DNA of 64,000 nucleotides from Stenocarpella maydis (lineage: Eukaryota; Ascomycota; Sordariomycetes; Diaporthales; Diaporthaceae). A model generated the notes under the pieces. The model was given only the letters and a program-made list of their open reading frames with translations. It ran no database searches and was not told the DNA's origin. Shown one piece after another: positions 25,694 through 38,152 of this stretch. The position numbers were made by a program, and so were the translations under genes. How positions within the stretch are numbered: position 1 is the stretch's first letter; every line of letters begins with the position of its first letter. The stretch is from the NCBI GenBank assembly GCA_002270565.1, contig NQMI01000009.1, positions 62,001 to 126,000 of the forward strand, in the 5' to 3' direction.

Positions 25694-26109
25694 GGTCCTA
25701 AGGCTTATTGGCTGGACTAGGGCTCGGTGGGCGCAGTGCATTATACCTGCTGGTGGCAAGTTGTGCTCGGTAGATGAAAATCCGGGGAAGATGCCAGGGT
25801 CTAACACGGACCTTGCACATTGCGGCATTCATTGTTTACTAGCAATGACTTGGCCCCTTCGACAGTATATATTAGCATTTATAATTGGTCCTGTAGTCAG
25901 CCTTTTCCCTTCACCTCTGGAGATATTCGTGATGGGCAATACCGAGCTAGTAAGCATCACGCTGCCTCAGTCTACCATACTGCCCACTACCATTGATGAG
26001 CATGAAAAAAATGACCAGCCATCCTAAGACGAAGTAAGAGATCCATGGAGCGGCCCATAAAGAGATCAGGAGCTTGCGCCTGTAGATTGGGGGAAGGAGG
26101 GGGGTGGGT
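25694..26109. other. Spacer between GH12 gene and MFS pseudogene
   Basis: About 400 bp. The right part (from about 25980) may be the destroyed N-terminus of the MFS pseudogene: an open stretch reading HEKNDQPS is broken by stops. Confidence 0.4.
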
Positions 26110-27415
26110 GGTGCTACCTGGAGGCTGCTTAGTGCTGCCTTTATGTTTGAGGCGTTACTATGGGGTACGTACAGATCCTTGATCGAACATGACACGGGCT
26201 GACAGTATAGGAGCATGAGATTTCCCCTCTCTTTTGGTGTATTCCAGGAATACTACTCGAGGATTCTAGAGTTCTCCGGCAGTCGCTACATTTCCGTTGT
26301 GGGCACCATAGCATATAGTCTCGGTTACCTTGGGGCACCAGTCATTATGCCTTTTATCCAGCGCTATCAGCGGTGGCAGTGGCAGGTGATTTGGATTGGT
26401 CATATGCCTCATGGCTCCACCACGGCGTCGGATTAGAACTTGCCAACCTGCCTTCGGGGTCCATCTGCATCTCATCGGTCTCGTCCTAGGATCTTTCTCA
26501 CCCACACTGGACGCTTGTACGCACGTCCGGTGTGGCCTCCGGCGTCGGCTCCCTCATATTCTATTATCCGATTCTCAGCATGGAGAATGAAAACTGGAAC
26601 GGCCGCCGTGGCATGGCATTACAGGGTGCTCTGCGGAGCCTCTGGTGTCTCTGGGTCCGTCACGCCGTTCGTGCTGCAAACACTCTCGGCAGTGTACGGG
26701 TATAGAACTACACTCCATGCTGTGGCCGTGGCCATTAGCTTGCTTACCTGCCCGTTTATATCCTTACTAAAGTGCCGTTTACCGCCCTCGGAACACGCCA
26801 GTGTCCGCAAGATCAACTGGACGTTCTTACAAAGTCCTCTAATTCTGGGTGTATTCAGCCTCAAACCTACTACAAGGACTCGACTACTTCTTCCCCTCTC
26901 TTTATCTGCCCACTTAATTATCGTCCTTTAGACTGGGCGACAAGAGTTGGCCCCTGGTACTGGCTCTGATGAGCGTCTGTCAGGTCTGCGGCCAGATTGT
27001 CTTTGGTTGGCTGTCTGACCACAAAGTACCGCTGAACATTTTTGCATGCTCGCCAACCATCTTTGTGGCGATTTCTTGTTTCAAAATATGAAGGCTGGCT
27101 CATTCGCTCCCGGTTTTGATATTTTTCTCCGTGGTGTATGGGTTCTTCGGCACGGTGTTTGCTGCTACTTTGGCGAGGATGAGCACCGCCATAACCGACG
27201 ACGTCACAGCGATACCAACCTTCTTCACTTTGCTCAAATTCAGCAAGGGCATTGGTAATGTGCTCGCAGGACTAGTTAGCGGACTCCCAGTATCTAATAA
27301 AAACTCTGCGGGATCCCCATCAGCATCGGCTTATTGTCGGGTCATTGTCTTTACCGGGACCTGCATGTTCGCGAGGACTTGCGTTATTTGCTTGCCATAT
27401 ACAAAGTACGTTTGA
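26110..27415 (+). pseudogene. Decayed MFS (monocarboxylate-type) transporter
   Basis: Translated pieces in changing frames follow the order of a fungal MCT-like transporter: TWRLLSAAFMFEALLWG, then FPLSFGVFQEYYSRILEFSG, IFYYPILSMENENWNGRRGM, GASGVSGSVTPFVLQ, PPSEHASVRKINWTFLQSP, SNLLQGLDYFFPSLYLPT, LALMSVCQVCGQIVFGWLSD and FSVVYGFFGTVFAA. Frame changes occur after RRGMA (about 26620) and after the QSPLILG stretch (about 26850); a TAA interrupts the frame near 26916 after LYLPT. These breaks are not at usable splice sites, so the gene is called broken. It belongs to a different MFS group from the intact cluster transporter and is probably unrelated to the cluster. Confidence 0.75.
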
Positions 27416-28445
27416 TTCCACCTTCCTCGGTAAGCACGAGGAAGTGGCAAGCAGAAAGGCCTATTGAGGTGGATGGTTCAGCGTGGATATTGGATGGGAG
27501 CTTTGGTGCATGCGATAACATGTTGATGGAGTCATTTTGGCGGGCTGCTGAGCCTCACTAACTCTACAGTTAAATATTGGTCCTCTTCATTAAGTGTACG
27601 GGGAAGTAGCACGGCGATGGTGAAGGTTAAGGCGTGAAAGAGGTGGGACCCTAATGCAGCAAACGAACTTCAAGGGTCGGAGCACCGGGTAGAAGACGGC
27701 ACATAGAGAAGCTCAGATGCCAGGTTTCAGGTGGCCTGAGATATATATACGACGTGTTACTGTGATATGTCGTTCCGAATGCGGCGGCGAGTGGGCCGAG
27801 CAAGGGCTTGTCATCTACCCAAGAGCCAGAGGTTGGTGTACCTAGGTAGTCCGTGTCACTACATCACCGCGGAAGCTGTGACATTCAAAATGTTCCAAAG
27901 GAGTACAACGCAATAGTGCGCCCTGGAAATAACCATTGACCGCGGGACCTAAGACATGATGCAGGTTTCAGCAGTCCCAGATGTCATGCCTCCGTTGAAG
28001 AGCCTTGTGTTCTCCTTGCGGCCTAGAAAGTCACACTCATTCTTAATGCAAGGTTGAAACCAACACGTCTCGTTTCTAGTGTCTGCAGCTCTAATGGGTC
28101 AAGTATATGTATTTTTAGCAGTGTCGCTTCTGAGACAGATTCAATTCACACCCATATATGAATAGAATGACGGAGTTTGCAGGTTGAAATAGAACAATGG
28201 GCTGCGTCAATATACAAGATAAAATGATTGCCCGGAATAATATTGTATCAAAAGAATTAATAAAGAGGCACTCAGCCCTGCATTCTGAACTCTAAATAAT
28301 CCCAAGTGCAGTGTGCCCAGACCAAGCGTTCTAATAATAAATGATAATGGGGATCTATAATATGCTTGACACGGCTGAATCATGCCTATCCCTACCCAGC
28401 CCGAGTCGCACGCGCTGCCTACAAACCAGGTCGCAAAGCTATCAA

Positions 28446-28476
<31 letters not shown>

Positions 28477-28570
28477 CGGCGCGATGCCCTCGATATCTGA
28501 CCCACATGAGAGTTGTAGACATTGCTCAACCCAAACCGAAATAAAAGACCATCCCAAACGAAGTCCGAAA
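27416..28570. other. Spacer with AT microsatellite
   Basis: About 1.15 kb without a recognisable gene. The promoter of the small secreted protein lies at its right end and includes an (AT)n tract. Confidence 0.5.
28444..28476. repeat. (AT)n microsatellite
   Basis: An alternating AT tract of about 30 bases, starting with one TATATG variant, about 100 bases before the ATG of the small secreted protein gene. Confidence 0.8.
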
Positions 28571-29158
28571 ATGCACTTCACCACCCTCTTCACTCTCCTC
28601 GCCGCGGGATACGGCGCCATGGCGTAAGTCAAGAACCATCACCAGAGAAGACAAAACAAAATATGTAAATAATTTGACTTATAACAAGGGGTTTCAACCC
28701 ACACAGCCAGAACCCCACGGTACCCGAAGCAGACCCCACCCCGACACCGACTATGTCGTCAACGCCCCAGCCGATCAAGAACCCCGGCGCGGCTCTCTCC
28801 TGCTACGATTCCGGCCGCACTGCCCTCAGCAACACGGACGGCATCTGCGCCTCCGCCGGCGGCAAGTTTAACGTCTTTATCGGGGTAAGTAAAAGCGGCC
28901 CACAGAGAAACAGTCCCAGTGGAGAAGGTAGACACAGCAGAGAAAAAAGAAACGGAAAGGAAAAATAAAGAAAGAACATGCTTGGATGCAATGCATGAAT
29001 GCACACGCGCGCATAACGTGAGAACCGTGGCGGCTGACTTGGGACCACCACAGTGCTGCATCGAATCGGGCAAGTCGGCGGCCTTCACGCAGGGCTGCAC
29101 CGACAACGGGGGCACGGCTAAGGCCGTAGGCGACGGGGTGTGTGAGCTGGGGGCATGA
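28571..29158 (+). CDS. Small secreted cysteine-rich protein
   Basis: Three exons (28571-28623, 28707-28884, 29054-29158) give 111 aa. The first exon is almost exactly the signal peptide (MHFTTLFTLLAAGYGAMA). The mature part opens with a Pro/Thr-rich stretch (VPEADPTPTPTMSS), then six cysteines in SCYDS, GICASA, CCIES, GCTDN and VCELG. The even cysteine number, small size and signal peptide fit an apoplastic or effector-like protein; this is inference from composition, since no named family was recognised. Intron 2 is long (169 bp) and purine-rich. All junctions are GT-AG and in phase, and the frame stays open across both. Confidence 0.72.
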
Positions 29159-30924
29159 ACAGATGAGATGATAAACAGTCAAGGCATAAATAACATTCTA
29201 TTATTTTATTTTGTAAATTTTTTTTTCTTGCCCGGTATCTTGACTACAATATCTCAAAATAGGCATAACATACAGGCACACCAGCAGCGTATTGATTGAC
29301 GTCTTGTTTATTAGGCCGCCTTGGATTGACAGCCCGGTACCCAGGCCTGGCCTTTCGGGTGGACAGGTAGATACCGTGGGTACACCCAACCGAAACCACG
29401 GACATCAAGGGACTGGTGTGGCCTTCAAACCTGGGAAATGGGCGCATCTCGCAATGCCAACACCGCCAGCCAAAACCCGCCCGTTATAGCTAATAGGCAA
29501 CAAATCTGCCCGGACGCCAGACATATCTTGGCTGTTCACACGGCAGGGTCAGCGGCAGCAACACCACCAATACGCCAAGATCCATGTGAGAGGGCTGAAC
29601 CTCCTCTGGCGGTGGCCATACCATACCCCCCAAGAAGCCCCTTTCCCCGGACCGGATGCCCCGGCTCTGGGCCGTCCGAGATCCCACTCACCCAGGCCCT
29701 TTCACTCTCCATCGACAGGAGCCGAACAATGAACAAGGGTACCTCCCACAAGCCCCCCGAAAGGACCAGCGACAGGTAGTAGGTACGGTGCTGTACGAAG
29801 TAGCTCTCGAGCGGGTGGCCCCCCCTCCGCGGGTCTCCGGAGCGACCCGTCAAACCCGCCCGTTCCGCGCTGCCGATCCGGGGCATGATGGCCATGCATG
29901 CACCCTCCACACACCCACCCAAATCAGGGCCAGGGTATATACTCACAGGGCTGGGCCAGGGCAGCAGCCTGCTATTAATTAGTCTTGTCATAATTACACC
30001 GCCGTGGGAGGGGGGAGGGGCGGTGGCGGGTTACTGTCGCGTGCCCACTACTTTATTCTCGTGTGTAGTAGATACTATGGTAAGTCAAAGTTAACCCCAT
30101 CTTTCTTTTTAGTCTCCCTCCCCCCCGGATCTCCTTCTTCCTGCCCCCGCACCTACACTTCTTCAACAAACTTGCTGCTCTCCATCCTCCTACAACACAC
30201 AACTAGCTGTTAGAACGTACAATCACCGTCTGGCTCGACGATGCTCAAACGTTGCACGGCATCTTTCTTTACATTCTAGATGTGGATTGGTATGATTGGA
30301 AGATCGCTTCATCCTTCGCAAACTTGAGCTCGCACTCGCCTGCCGCGGGCGCTATGTCGGACCCACCGCCGCTACCACTCTGGAAACGCTACCAAGGACG
30401 GGGGCTACAAAAACGACAACACCCCGCAAAACGACAAGGCAGGTCTGGTGACAAAATATACTTGATAATCTCTATTCAGACTCTCTGGCCTTTTCTTGTA
30501 TCTGTCTCTGTTCTGTATGGTATTTGTTTTTGTTTCCTTTCTTTTTTTGCTTCTCTGAACGCTTTGAATACGTCAATCCTGCCTGTCTAAGCTCTTTTCC
30601 TTTTAACAGCACTGCTAGTCCCGCTCCCAACCCCGATCCAACTCTTTTTCGTTTCTTCATATCTTCTCTAAGTCTTGCGAACATACTCGATTCGTGAGAG
30701 TCATATCGTCCCTTCTGATGCCCATACGTCAAGTGCCGGCCATCTAATGCGTGGGAGACAAACGAGCGGACAGAAAGGAACTGTAACAGAAGAGGGGAGA
30801 CAAAGTCGCCACCTTACCCCCCAGAAAGGAGCCGACAACGTCGTATCGAAGCGGAGAGATCAAGCAGAACCCTGGACTCTATTCACAGTTCTCCCTTCGG
30901 CTGAGTTTACTCTTGCATCCGCTC
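29159..30924. other. 1.8-kb spacer between secreted protein gene and desaturase
   Basis: Convergent 3' regions. ORFs up to about 150 codons occur on both strands in the GC-rich part (29.4-30.0 kb) but overlap one another and show no domain. A T-rich stretch at 30.5 kb is compatible with the desaturase 3' UTR. Confidence 0.5.
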
Positions 30925-32496
30925 TTAGTTGACAGGGGCCAGCTTGGCAGGCTTCTCGCCAAGGCCGTTCCTGTTGCGGAAGAACATGACGTGCTTGCCA
31001 GGGCCCTCGGCCTCTGCGCAGGGCTCGACCCACTGGCACATGCGAGCAGACTTGTACATGGCCTTGATGAAGCCGATTGGGCCCTCGGCGACGTCGGCGC
31101 GGTAGTGGCGGCCCATGACAGGCTTGATAGCCTCGGTGGCCTCGTCGGCGTTGTAGAAGGGGATGGTGCTGACATAGTGGTGCAGGACGTGGGTCTCGAT
31201 GATGCCGTGCAGGAGGTGGCGGCCGATGAAGCCAAACTCGCGGTCGATGGTCGCGGCGGCGCCCTTGACGAAGGTCCACTCCTCGCCGGTGTAGTGGGGC
31301 AGGGATGGGTCGGTGTGCTGAAGGAAGGTGATGGCGACTGGAAGCACGATACAGATTAGCCACCGACTCACAGGCGAACGAACAAGCAAAGCATCACCGA
31401 CATCTCGAGACCGAGGACAGGATACGGACGCAAAAAGAGGAGTGGGGGGGGGGCGGTACTCACCGAGCCAGTGGTTGACCCAGAGGTACGGGATAAAGTA
31501 CCAGACGAGCATGTTGGTGAAGCCGAACTTCTGGACGAGGAAGTACAGAGCGGTGATGGTCAGGCCGACACCGATGTCGCTGAGAACGACGAGGTGGGCA
31601 TCCTTGTTCTCGTACAGCGGGGTGCGTGGGTCGAAGTGGTTAACGCCGCCGCCGAGACCGTTGTGCTTGCTCTTGCCGCGGCCCTCACGCTGGCGCTCGT
31701 GGTAGTTATGGCCGGTGACGTTGGTCAGAAGGTAGTTGGGCCAGCCGAGGAGCTGCTGGCCGATGAGCATGAGCAGGGTGTAGATGGGGGTCTCCTCGGT
31801 CAGCTCGGACAGCTCGTGGACCATCTTGCCGAGGCGGGTGGCCTGCTGCTCGCGGGTGCGGGGTACGAAGACCATGTCACGCTCGAGGTGGCCGGTGGCC
31901 TTGTGGTGCTTGCTGTGGGACATCTGCCAGGAGAAGTAGGGGACGAGCAGGGCCGAGTGGAGGACCCAGCCGACGAGGTTGTTGTACAGCTTGGAGGGCG
32001 AGAAGGCCTGGTGGCCGCACTCGTGGGCCAGGACCCAGAGGCCGGTGCCGAAGAGGCCCTGCATGAAGGTGTAGAGGCCCCAGAGGGCGAAGCGGAGGGG
32101 GTACGAGGGGATGTAGTCCGGGGTGACAAAGTTGTGGAAGAGGTAGAAGGTGGCGGCGAGGCAGGCCATGTCGCGGAGGACATAGCCCATGCCCTTGACA
32201 CCATCGCGCTCGAAGCAGTGCTTGGGGATGGCATCGCGGATGTCCTTGATGGTGTAGTCTGGGACCTCGAAGGGGTTGCCGTACGAGTCGATCAGCTTGC
32301 CGTACGAGACCTTGTCCTTGGACCCCGTGGCGTCAAGGGAGGACATGGAGGAGAGGGAGGTGGACGAGGCCGAGGGGCGTGGCGAGTCGGAGGGCGAGGC
32401 GACGGTGGTTGAGGGGGCCGAGTCGGAGTCACAGGTGGTGGTAATTGTCCTCCGCAGGGCCGGGTTGCCCTTGGAGGGCACAGCCGTGGAAGCCAT
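30925..32496 (-). CDS. Membrane fatty-acid desaturase, delta-12 (oleate) type
   Basis: Two exons, 32496-31464 and 31337-30925, give 481 aa from the ATG of MASTAVPSK. Three His boxes ligate the di-iron centre: HECGH, HSKHH and HVLHH. Hydrophobic stretches around them form the usual four membrane helices, and the polar N-terminus is Ser/Thr-rich. Known: ER enzyme that adds a double bond to phospholipid-bound oleate to make linoleate, using cytochrome b5. A delta-15/omega-3 activity cannot be excluded from sequence alone. The 126-bp intron (31338-31463) has no stop in frame, so the unspliced frame runs through it; splicing joins WVNHWL to VAITFLQHTDP, the conserved form. A run of ten G lies inside this intron on the plus strand. 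Confidence 0.93.
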   Translation of the reverse strand: MASTAVPSKGNPALRRTITTTCDSDSAPSTTVASPSDSPRPSASSTSLSSMSSLDATGSKDKVSYGKLIDSYGNPFEVPDYTIKDIRDAIPKHCFERDGVKGMGYVLRDMACLAATFYLFHNFVTPDYIPSYPLRFALWGLYTFMQGLFGTGLWVLAHECGHQAFSPSKLYNNLVGWVLHSALLVPYFSWQMSHSKHHKATGHLERDMVFVPRTREQQATRLGKMVHELSELTEETPIYTLLMLIGQQLLGWPNYLLTNVTGHNYHERQREGRGKSKHNGLGGGVNHFDPRTPLYENKDAHLVVLSDIGVGLTITALYFLVQKFGFTNMLVWYFIPYLWVNHWLGEYRPPPTPLFASVSCPRSRDVGDALLVRSPVSRWLICIVLPVAITFLQHTDPSLPHYTGEEWTFVKGAAATIDREFGFIGRHLLHGIIETHVLHHYVSTIPFYNADEATEAIKPVMGRHYRADVAEGPIGFIKAMYKSARMCQWVEPCAEAEGPGKHVMFFRNRNGLGEKPAKLAPVN

Positions 32497-35400
32497 TTTG
32501 CGAGGCGGGTATATTATTGAGGAGGGACAGCGGTGCAACAACGGTGGCTGTGGTTGTGCCAGTGGTGGTGTTGTCGTTTGGCGTTGGCGGTTGCTATAAT
32601 TATTGTCTGTCCAGAAGGTGTTGGTGTGGTTGAACTGAGGCAGGAAAGGTTCGTGGCGGATTGGTGGTGAGCGAGGATGGGGAGTGACGACACCTTGGCT
32701 CTGGGTATCACCGTTTGTTGTACTGGGGGAACAAAGACTTGGAATAGTAGGAGGAAGAGGAGTGCTCCAAAGGAGATGCTCAAGACAAAAAACTTGACCG
32801 CAATGTGGTGTCTTAGGAGAAAGGGAAAAGATCGGGGTGATAGTGTTGTGTCAGTTGACGGCTCCGGGAGAGAGGAATAAATCAGGGGAAGAAAAGGGAA
32901 AGGCTGAAGGGATTGGGCCGAGGGTGTGTTTGGTGTGCAGCAGCAGCACCAGTTTATTATTATGGGCAATAGAAAAAAAACACAGTAAGTTCCTTCCAAC
33001 TTGTGAGAGCGCGGGTGGTGCACCGTTCATCAGACCGTCTGGGCAGGTTGGCAGTCTGTCCTCTTTTTGGCGTGTGTTATTAGCGTACAGTATGTACCGA
33101 GGAAGTACCACGGGTGGGCTGAAAGGTACAGATGGGTAGATGGGTACTGTCGGGTCTCTGTGAAATCAGCAGTGGAGGGTGGTATACTTTTGGTCTCGGG
33201 TACATGTGTGGCACTAGATCAAGGGTCCCCTCCCCTCCTCCTCCTCCTCCCTCCCACTGCATGCCACTCTGCATTCTCTCTCTTTGGGCTGTCAGTTAGT
33301 CTGCGCCGTCCATCTTATCTTCACTATTCCGACCCTTTCCTACCACATTTTATTCCAGGTGTCTCCTCCAACGTACTCCATTCTGTGTGCATGCATGTGT
33401 TGTCTCTGTTGTCTCCTGCTGGGCTGGCTGTGGTCCGAGGCTTCTTCTCTGCAAATCTGCAGCAATTGGGGGTGTTCGATTATCCCGGCCCTGGGATTTC
33501 TGTTGGGGATCGCCCCGGCCGGATGGCAAAATGCAATGTGGGGGGGCCCTTCGAGTTTCAATTCCCAGGCCTGGGCTGCTGGGCTGCCCTTTTTTTTTTC
33601 CTCTTTGTCGCCTTCATCCCTCAGCCTTGGGCGCTTAAACAGGGGGAGGGGCATCAGGGGACCAAAAGCGGACCAGCGGAATCTGCAGTCAGAGGCGGCA
33701 CACAGACCGCCAGATGGCAGGTGCTCTGCACCACCCCCCAGTGCAGTTACGGTATGGCCATACCGTCTACACGACTCAAATTTGGGGGGTGCGGAGGAGG
33801 GGAACCACACAAATGGCCTACGGAATCCCCAAACACCAAAACCACCACAGCACCACCAAGGACACAGTTATTTATTTTTGTGAGCATGTGAAGCTTCTAC
33901 TTTGTTTCATCACGCCTGTATGGTCGAGCTGCAGCTGGGCCACCCTGATGGTTGACTGGAGCTGACACATGCCGTGCCTCCTTGGACGTCAGGCCGCCCT
34001 GCCCGAGGTTGCAGAAACTCGGTATTCTCTGCTGCTTGGCTGCCACTGCCAGACAACAAGTAGTGGCGCCGCGCCTAGTCAGTCCTGTCTGTGCTCATTG
34101 CCACGGGCTTGAACGAGCCTGTCAGTTTGTCTAAGATCCGTCGCCTCGCCTATTCTCGCCACCGCACATCCAAATTCGCCAGCCTTCCGGACTACCGAAA
34201 CGAGCATCGCCCCCCACTGGCCCGTGTAGGGACGTGGAACACCGAAAGCTTCTGGCGTCTCTGCTATTCTGGATTTTCGCACACTGGCCAGACACTCGGA
34301 AAAGAGGCGAGACAGGCCGTGCTGGCTGCATTACTGTAATCTAGGAGGCGGCCCGGTCGAGTGTGTGGGCGTTTGCCACCGGATATGAAATAGTGTCTCG
34401 GCGAGCATTTGTCCTGCAGTCGTGACGCTCCTCGGCTTCTCACTTCTCACCGCCTCTGTCGCGAGCCCTTCTTGGTCTCAGCCTCGCACAGGACAGCAGC
34501 TGCAGCCAACAACCCTCAGCTGCGATATCACATGCAAGCCCCCTCATATCGAGCTACGCTGTCTGCCGTCGTCGCAGCTGATTGGGACGGAGCGACTAAT
34601 TGGCCATCGCCTGCTACCGGATCGTCCCGACCTCACGGGCGAGCGTGGTTCACACACTAGTCGCTTGCTTTTCTAACCTTCTGATCACCACCATCGTCAT
34701 CGTACTTTTACCCTTGTTGGCAAAACCCTCCGTCTGCTGCGTCCCGCGGTTGACGAGCATGGAAGCGTTGTGCCTAGTCTTCTTCAGGGCCGCCGGTGTC
34801 TGTGGCCGACCAGGTCATGCCCGGTTCGCCTGCATCGAGAACGGCTCACTCACATGCCAAAGAGGGCTCCTCCTCCAACTTCTTTCCCCCCTGTTTGGAG
34901 ATTTGCTGTGACTGCAGCCATCTTATCTTATCCGTCGATGGAACCAGGGGTCCTCTACCCCGAGCGTCTCAGCTGTGGGGTCGATCGGCATAATCCTATT
35001 TTCACCACCACCCGCGTCTGCTCAAGAGTCCCCATGCATAAACCCATCGAAAACCACATCACCGCCTCGTCTGTTGCGAGCAGCTCCATCATATCGACAG
35101 ATCATGATGCCACGTCGGACGGCGAGCTTCACCTACAAGGAAATCTGTCAGGTGATGGATGGCGATATCCTGGCGTGAACAGAGCGCTGTGCCGCCGTTT
35201 CGAGGGCGTTCTTTTACCTCTCACTTGTTCCCCAGCTGCTGCAGGGTCCAGACACACATCTGCGCTGTGGGATTTGTTGGGAACCTCGATTTGTTGAGCC
35301 TCCTAATTCCAAGGTTGTTATGCTGGCATCCTGCCAGGGCTCCTGGCTTGGCAACAGGCGTTTCCCATTTTGAGCCACTGGGCCACTGCACCAACAGCCA

Positions 35401-38152
35401 ATCCACCTCCAGAGGCACCCCCCAAAAGGCCAGGGCCGAACCCATGTCTGCAATACTGCTCGCGGGGGTGGGGTTTTTATTCCTAAACTGGACAACTGCC
35501 AACTGCCCTGCCGCCCTGGGTCTACGGTGCAACCTGCTGATACAACATGTAACTCAACGGCCCTCCTCCGACTTTTGTCCACTTCTCCGCGATCACCTCG
35601 GCCATCCTGCGGTATTCGCCAAAGATTATTCAAGCGCACCACTTGTGGAACGCAGAACCTAATACCTTACCCAATTGTTAAACCAACTGGCCGCTTTGGT
35701 CGCGGGACGATCATAAGCTTCAAGATCCACGGTGGCTTGTGATGCGCTGCTGTGCCGAGGCCCAGCAGATCCACGGCTCAACCACCGACTAGCTGGACCT
35801 ATTACCGTTCTTCGACTGCATACAGAAGGACCAATCCAAATCCGCATGACTACGTGCAAAGCTGCTGTGGCAGGGGGATTCTCGGGTCTACAACAAGCAA
35901 GCTCGGCCCTCAATCAAGGCTTCAGTTTCGGCCAAAGTCTCCTTACTCATGGCCTGCAACCATTCTCAGGTCTTTCATCGTCCGTCTCTGGCCGCTGCAG
36001 AAAAGTTACCACGGAGACCACATCATGTGCTGCTGTCAAAATCGCGTTAGCTCCGTCATCCAAGGCAAATCTGGAGAATGCTGTTGATTTCCTCGTATCT
36101 CAATTCCCGGATGTGGGGACGCGTCACCATTCGAGCGCTGCGAGACAAACAATTCGAATTCATCAGTTCCGCATGAAGATGGCTACCGGATTGGATTGCC
36201 GCCCTCGCGGCGCCAGTCACCGCTTCGCCATCCCTGAGCCGCTCCCACGACGACTTGATTCCGAAGGACCCAGACCCCGTGAAGAGAGGAAAAAGAGTGT
36301 AACTGCCTTGTCGATGGATTGCTGTCCAAGTGGACTCATTCGTCGTGCCCTAGGTCACTGGGCATCGAAACAGATATGCCGTGCAGGATTCGCTTCACTA
36401 GGTGGACAAGGTCCTTGTGAAGTCGCAATGTTGCCTGTCCTTTGTTCACACAGTCAAACATGCCTTCCGTCGGGGACCCAGACTTCAGGCTCGAATCGGC
36501 TGGCTCGACGTAACGATATGTCGCGTCCCTTGGAAAGTGGTCTTGCTATCAACAGTAGTCGTGTTGTCGGCCTCTCGTTCAACAAAATTCACTCTATGGT
36601 CATTAAGCAACGTCACGGATAGATAGTCAGCTGCATTCTTACTAACTTTTTGACGACTGTGCCGTTGGAGCGAGCGATTATATCGCGTGCGAGGTCACCA
36701 TGGGATATGCTGAACCCCCCCCCCCCAAACAAAACGCCAGCCCATCGTAGCCCGGGATGCCGTGTGTCTGGAGTTTTGAGGCTCGCCTGCTCGAGGAGTT
36801 CCCCCTAGTGATTTTTTTTTTGGTTGCATGATGCCCCTACCGACAGGACTGTGTCCGTCAACAACAACAAGCGGTGGGCAGGCAGTCAGGCCATGTTGGC
36901 TGGTGGTTGTTATGTCTGTGTGCACGCGGGCCGAGCCTATCCCTACGACGCGAGCCGACGGCAGGGGTTCAAGATGATGTCAGTTTCTTGGGGCTGAGGC
37001 TTCCAAGGCTTGAGGATCTATCTGTCCCCCTTAGGCCGATTTATCGACAAAACACCCCGCGCTCCAGAGCCAGAGCTTCCTCATCTCGGTCCCGCATCTC
37101 ACGCTCGCATATCACAGTACAGTTCCGCCAACCCCCCTTCCCTATCCACGCCGAAACTTGTCATCCAGCACGTCCAGATCCATTCACATATGCACAAGAG
37201 CATGGCACGGTGCAAGGCGTGTTGTTATCCAACAGAATATATTTTCGGACCCATTCCCTGGTGACCAGCCTCCTACCCCACCGGCCCAGAGACACAGATA
37301 CAACCGACCCTGATAGACCGACCCCCCTTCCGTGTCCTCACCCAAATCCGATTTTGTCCGGCTTGGCCCTTTCTCCCCCCCCCCCCACACCTCCCTCCAT
37401 GCTCTATTTACAAGTCTCTTGCAATTTTGTATATCGGGCGGCGTATACATCTTCGTCTCCCCGATATGTATAATTCATATGCTTGTGCGCGTACGAACTC
37501 TGTTTATTTCGAGTCCGCATATGTATGTACGCATCCGTGTTATGTGTCGGTCTGCTCTGCTCCTGTTTTTGCCTTCTTCCATGATAGTTGATAATGAACA
37601 AGGGCTGCAAAATGTGCGTGCTTGCTTTGATAGCTTCGCCCCATCCTCGCGTCAATATCCGCTCAGCACTTGAGTGGAGACGACTCTGGGGTTCAAAAAG
37701 AAAATTTCCAAAAAAAAAAAAAAAGAGAGGGCCACGCGAAGGCGCCATATGCAGTGTGGTAAGAAAAGAAAAGATGCACGTCAGGCAACACGAGACCACA
37801 GATGTCTGCAGATGCTCTACCTCGCTCGAGAAAGAATCGCTTCGAAATATCCCCAAGCCACCGCCGAGCCGAGTGCTCTGGCTCTAACTTTCTGTCCGTC
37901 TCCAGTTCGCCCTCGGGGCAAGGATTAGGATATTAAAAAATAGGGTGTTGAGAAGGTATGAAGTTGTGTATAAAATGGTTGTCGAGACCGTGTCGAGTCG
38001 TTCCTCATCATTACAGTTATGCAACGGGGAAACACAAAGGAAGGTTTCGGCGGTCGTGGGACCAAGTTTTGTAGGGGATGTTCGGCTTGGTAATTCGTCG
38101 GGTAGATGCATGCAGCTCCAGGCTGTCGAGTTGCGTTTCTTCGCTACTTCTC
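32497..38152. other. 5.7-kb gene-free spacer
   Basis: It lies between two co-oriented minus-strand genes and so contains the desaturase promoter and the 3' end of the TBC gene. Sequence is GC-rich to mixed with pyrimidine-rich tracts, two 12-base C runs (36715-36726, 37375-37386) and a poly-A run near 37700. Long ORFs such as that at 35732-36622 overlap others, lack domains and show no fungal codon preference that I can see. No protein-coding gene is supported; a non-coding transcript cannot be excluded. Confidence 0.5.

Noticed and set aside
31471..32412. 313-residue open frame on the plus strand
   Set aside because: It is antisense to the desaturase exon and is caused by GC-rich codon use; it has no domain.
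35732..36622. 296-residue open frame
   Set aside because: No domain, no introns, random-like composition and overlapping ORFs in other frames.
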